Source: an uncultured Veillonella sp.
Lineage (GTDB): Bacteria > Bacillota > Negativicutes > Veillonellales > Veillonellaceae
Length of the DNA stretch: 64,000 nucleotides
Direction: 5' to 3'
NCBI GenBank assembly: GCA_900550455.1
Contig: URSE01000002.1
Location: 1-64,000 of the forward strand
Shown piece by piece: positions 63,962-64,000 of this stretch (its first letter is position 1; the number at the start of each line of letters is the position of its first letter). A program made the position numbers and the translations under genes. The notes under the pieces are model-generated. The model did not search any database. It was given only the letters and a program-made list of their open reading frames with translations, and was not told the origin of the DNA.

Positions 63962-64000
63962 TATAATTTTAATGTTTACCTAAACTTTTTTATCAAAGGA
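63962..64000 (+). promoter_or_regulatory. Promoter and ribosome-binding site of a gene beyond the right edge
   Basis: A plus-strand TATAAT (63962-63967) is followed by AAAGGA at the very end (63995-64000). A divergent plus-strand gene probably starts just outside the window. Confidence 0.45.

Noticed and set aside
1..64000. CRISPR arrays, insertion sequences, prophage, tRNA and rRNA genes
   Set aside because: No regularly spaced repeats, transposase, integrase or phage genes, and no recognisable tRNA or rRNA sequence were seen on either strand.

Overview
The window is an ordinary chromosomal segment of a diderm Firmicute of the Negativicutes, most likely Veillonella or a close relative (inference). 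It carries Firmicutes-type synteny (DUF2232-gdpP-rplI-dnaB), RNase J, a leucine T-box and a coproporphyrin-type haem branch. It also carries outer-membrane features: an inverse-autotransporter barrel and a lipopolysaccharide-type glycosyltransferase cluster. A fumarate reductase/succinate dehydrogenase lacking a classical membrane anchor fits anaerobic or microaerobic metabolism. I found no rRNA, tRNA, CRISPR array, insertion sequence or prophage. Almost all genes lie on the minus strand; the exceptions are the two-component system (17785-19828) and a ketopantoate reductase-like gene (47178-48095).

Layout. 26-2258: metal-exporting P-type ATPase with an ArsR-type operator on its promoter. 2322-7163: dnaB, rplI, gdpP (c-di-AMP phosphodiesterase) and DUF2232. 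7278-9600: RNase J behind a long structured leader. 9788-13493: uracil-DNA glycosylase-like protein, ArnT-like glycosyltransferase, DedA and flavodoxin. 13646-17205: sdhA-sdhB-CCG subunit. 17785-19828: OmpR/HisKA two-component pair. 19972-21246: barrel-only inverse autotransporter. 21458-21677: candidate small RNA with its own promoter, nested hairpin and terminator. 21734-25887: Eis-like acetyltransferase, DUF2156 protein with an apparent ATT start, orphan membrane fusion lipoprotein and TPR lipoprotein. 26022-30608: glutamate synthase large subunit. 30849-35300: hemE-cpfC-cgoX-chdC behind a probable transcription attenuator.

35392-39511: YhaO/YhaN nuclease-ATPase pair. 39646-43838: tightly packed operon of a metallo-beta-lactamase-fold protein, two DUF445 proteins and a FliB-like protein. 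43947-46989: pta, a small XRE regulator and a DASS transporter. 47178-48095: ketopantoate reductase-like gene. 48202-52941: leuA-leuC-leuD-leuB under a T-box. 53019-56118: aromatic-acid-type MFS transporter and ClC antiporter with RCK_C domain. 56187-63868: six-gene surface-glycan cluster (GT25, VirK/DUF535, GT4, GT2 and two LtaS/EptA-like transferases), visibly AT-richer in its middle.

The least explained signals are in RNA and translation: the candidate small RNA at 21463-21645, the leaders of RNase J and hemE, and the ATT start of the DUF2156 gene. Among proteins, the MBL-DUF445-DUF445-FliB operon is the least explained unit.
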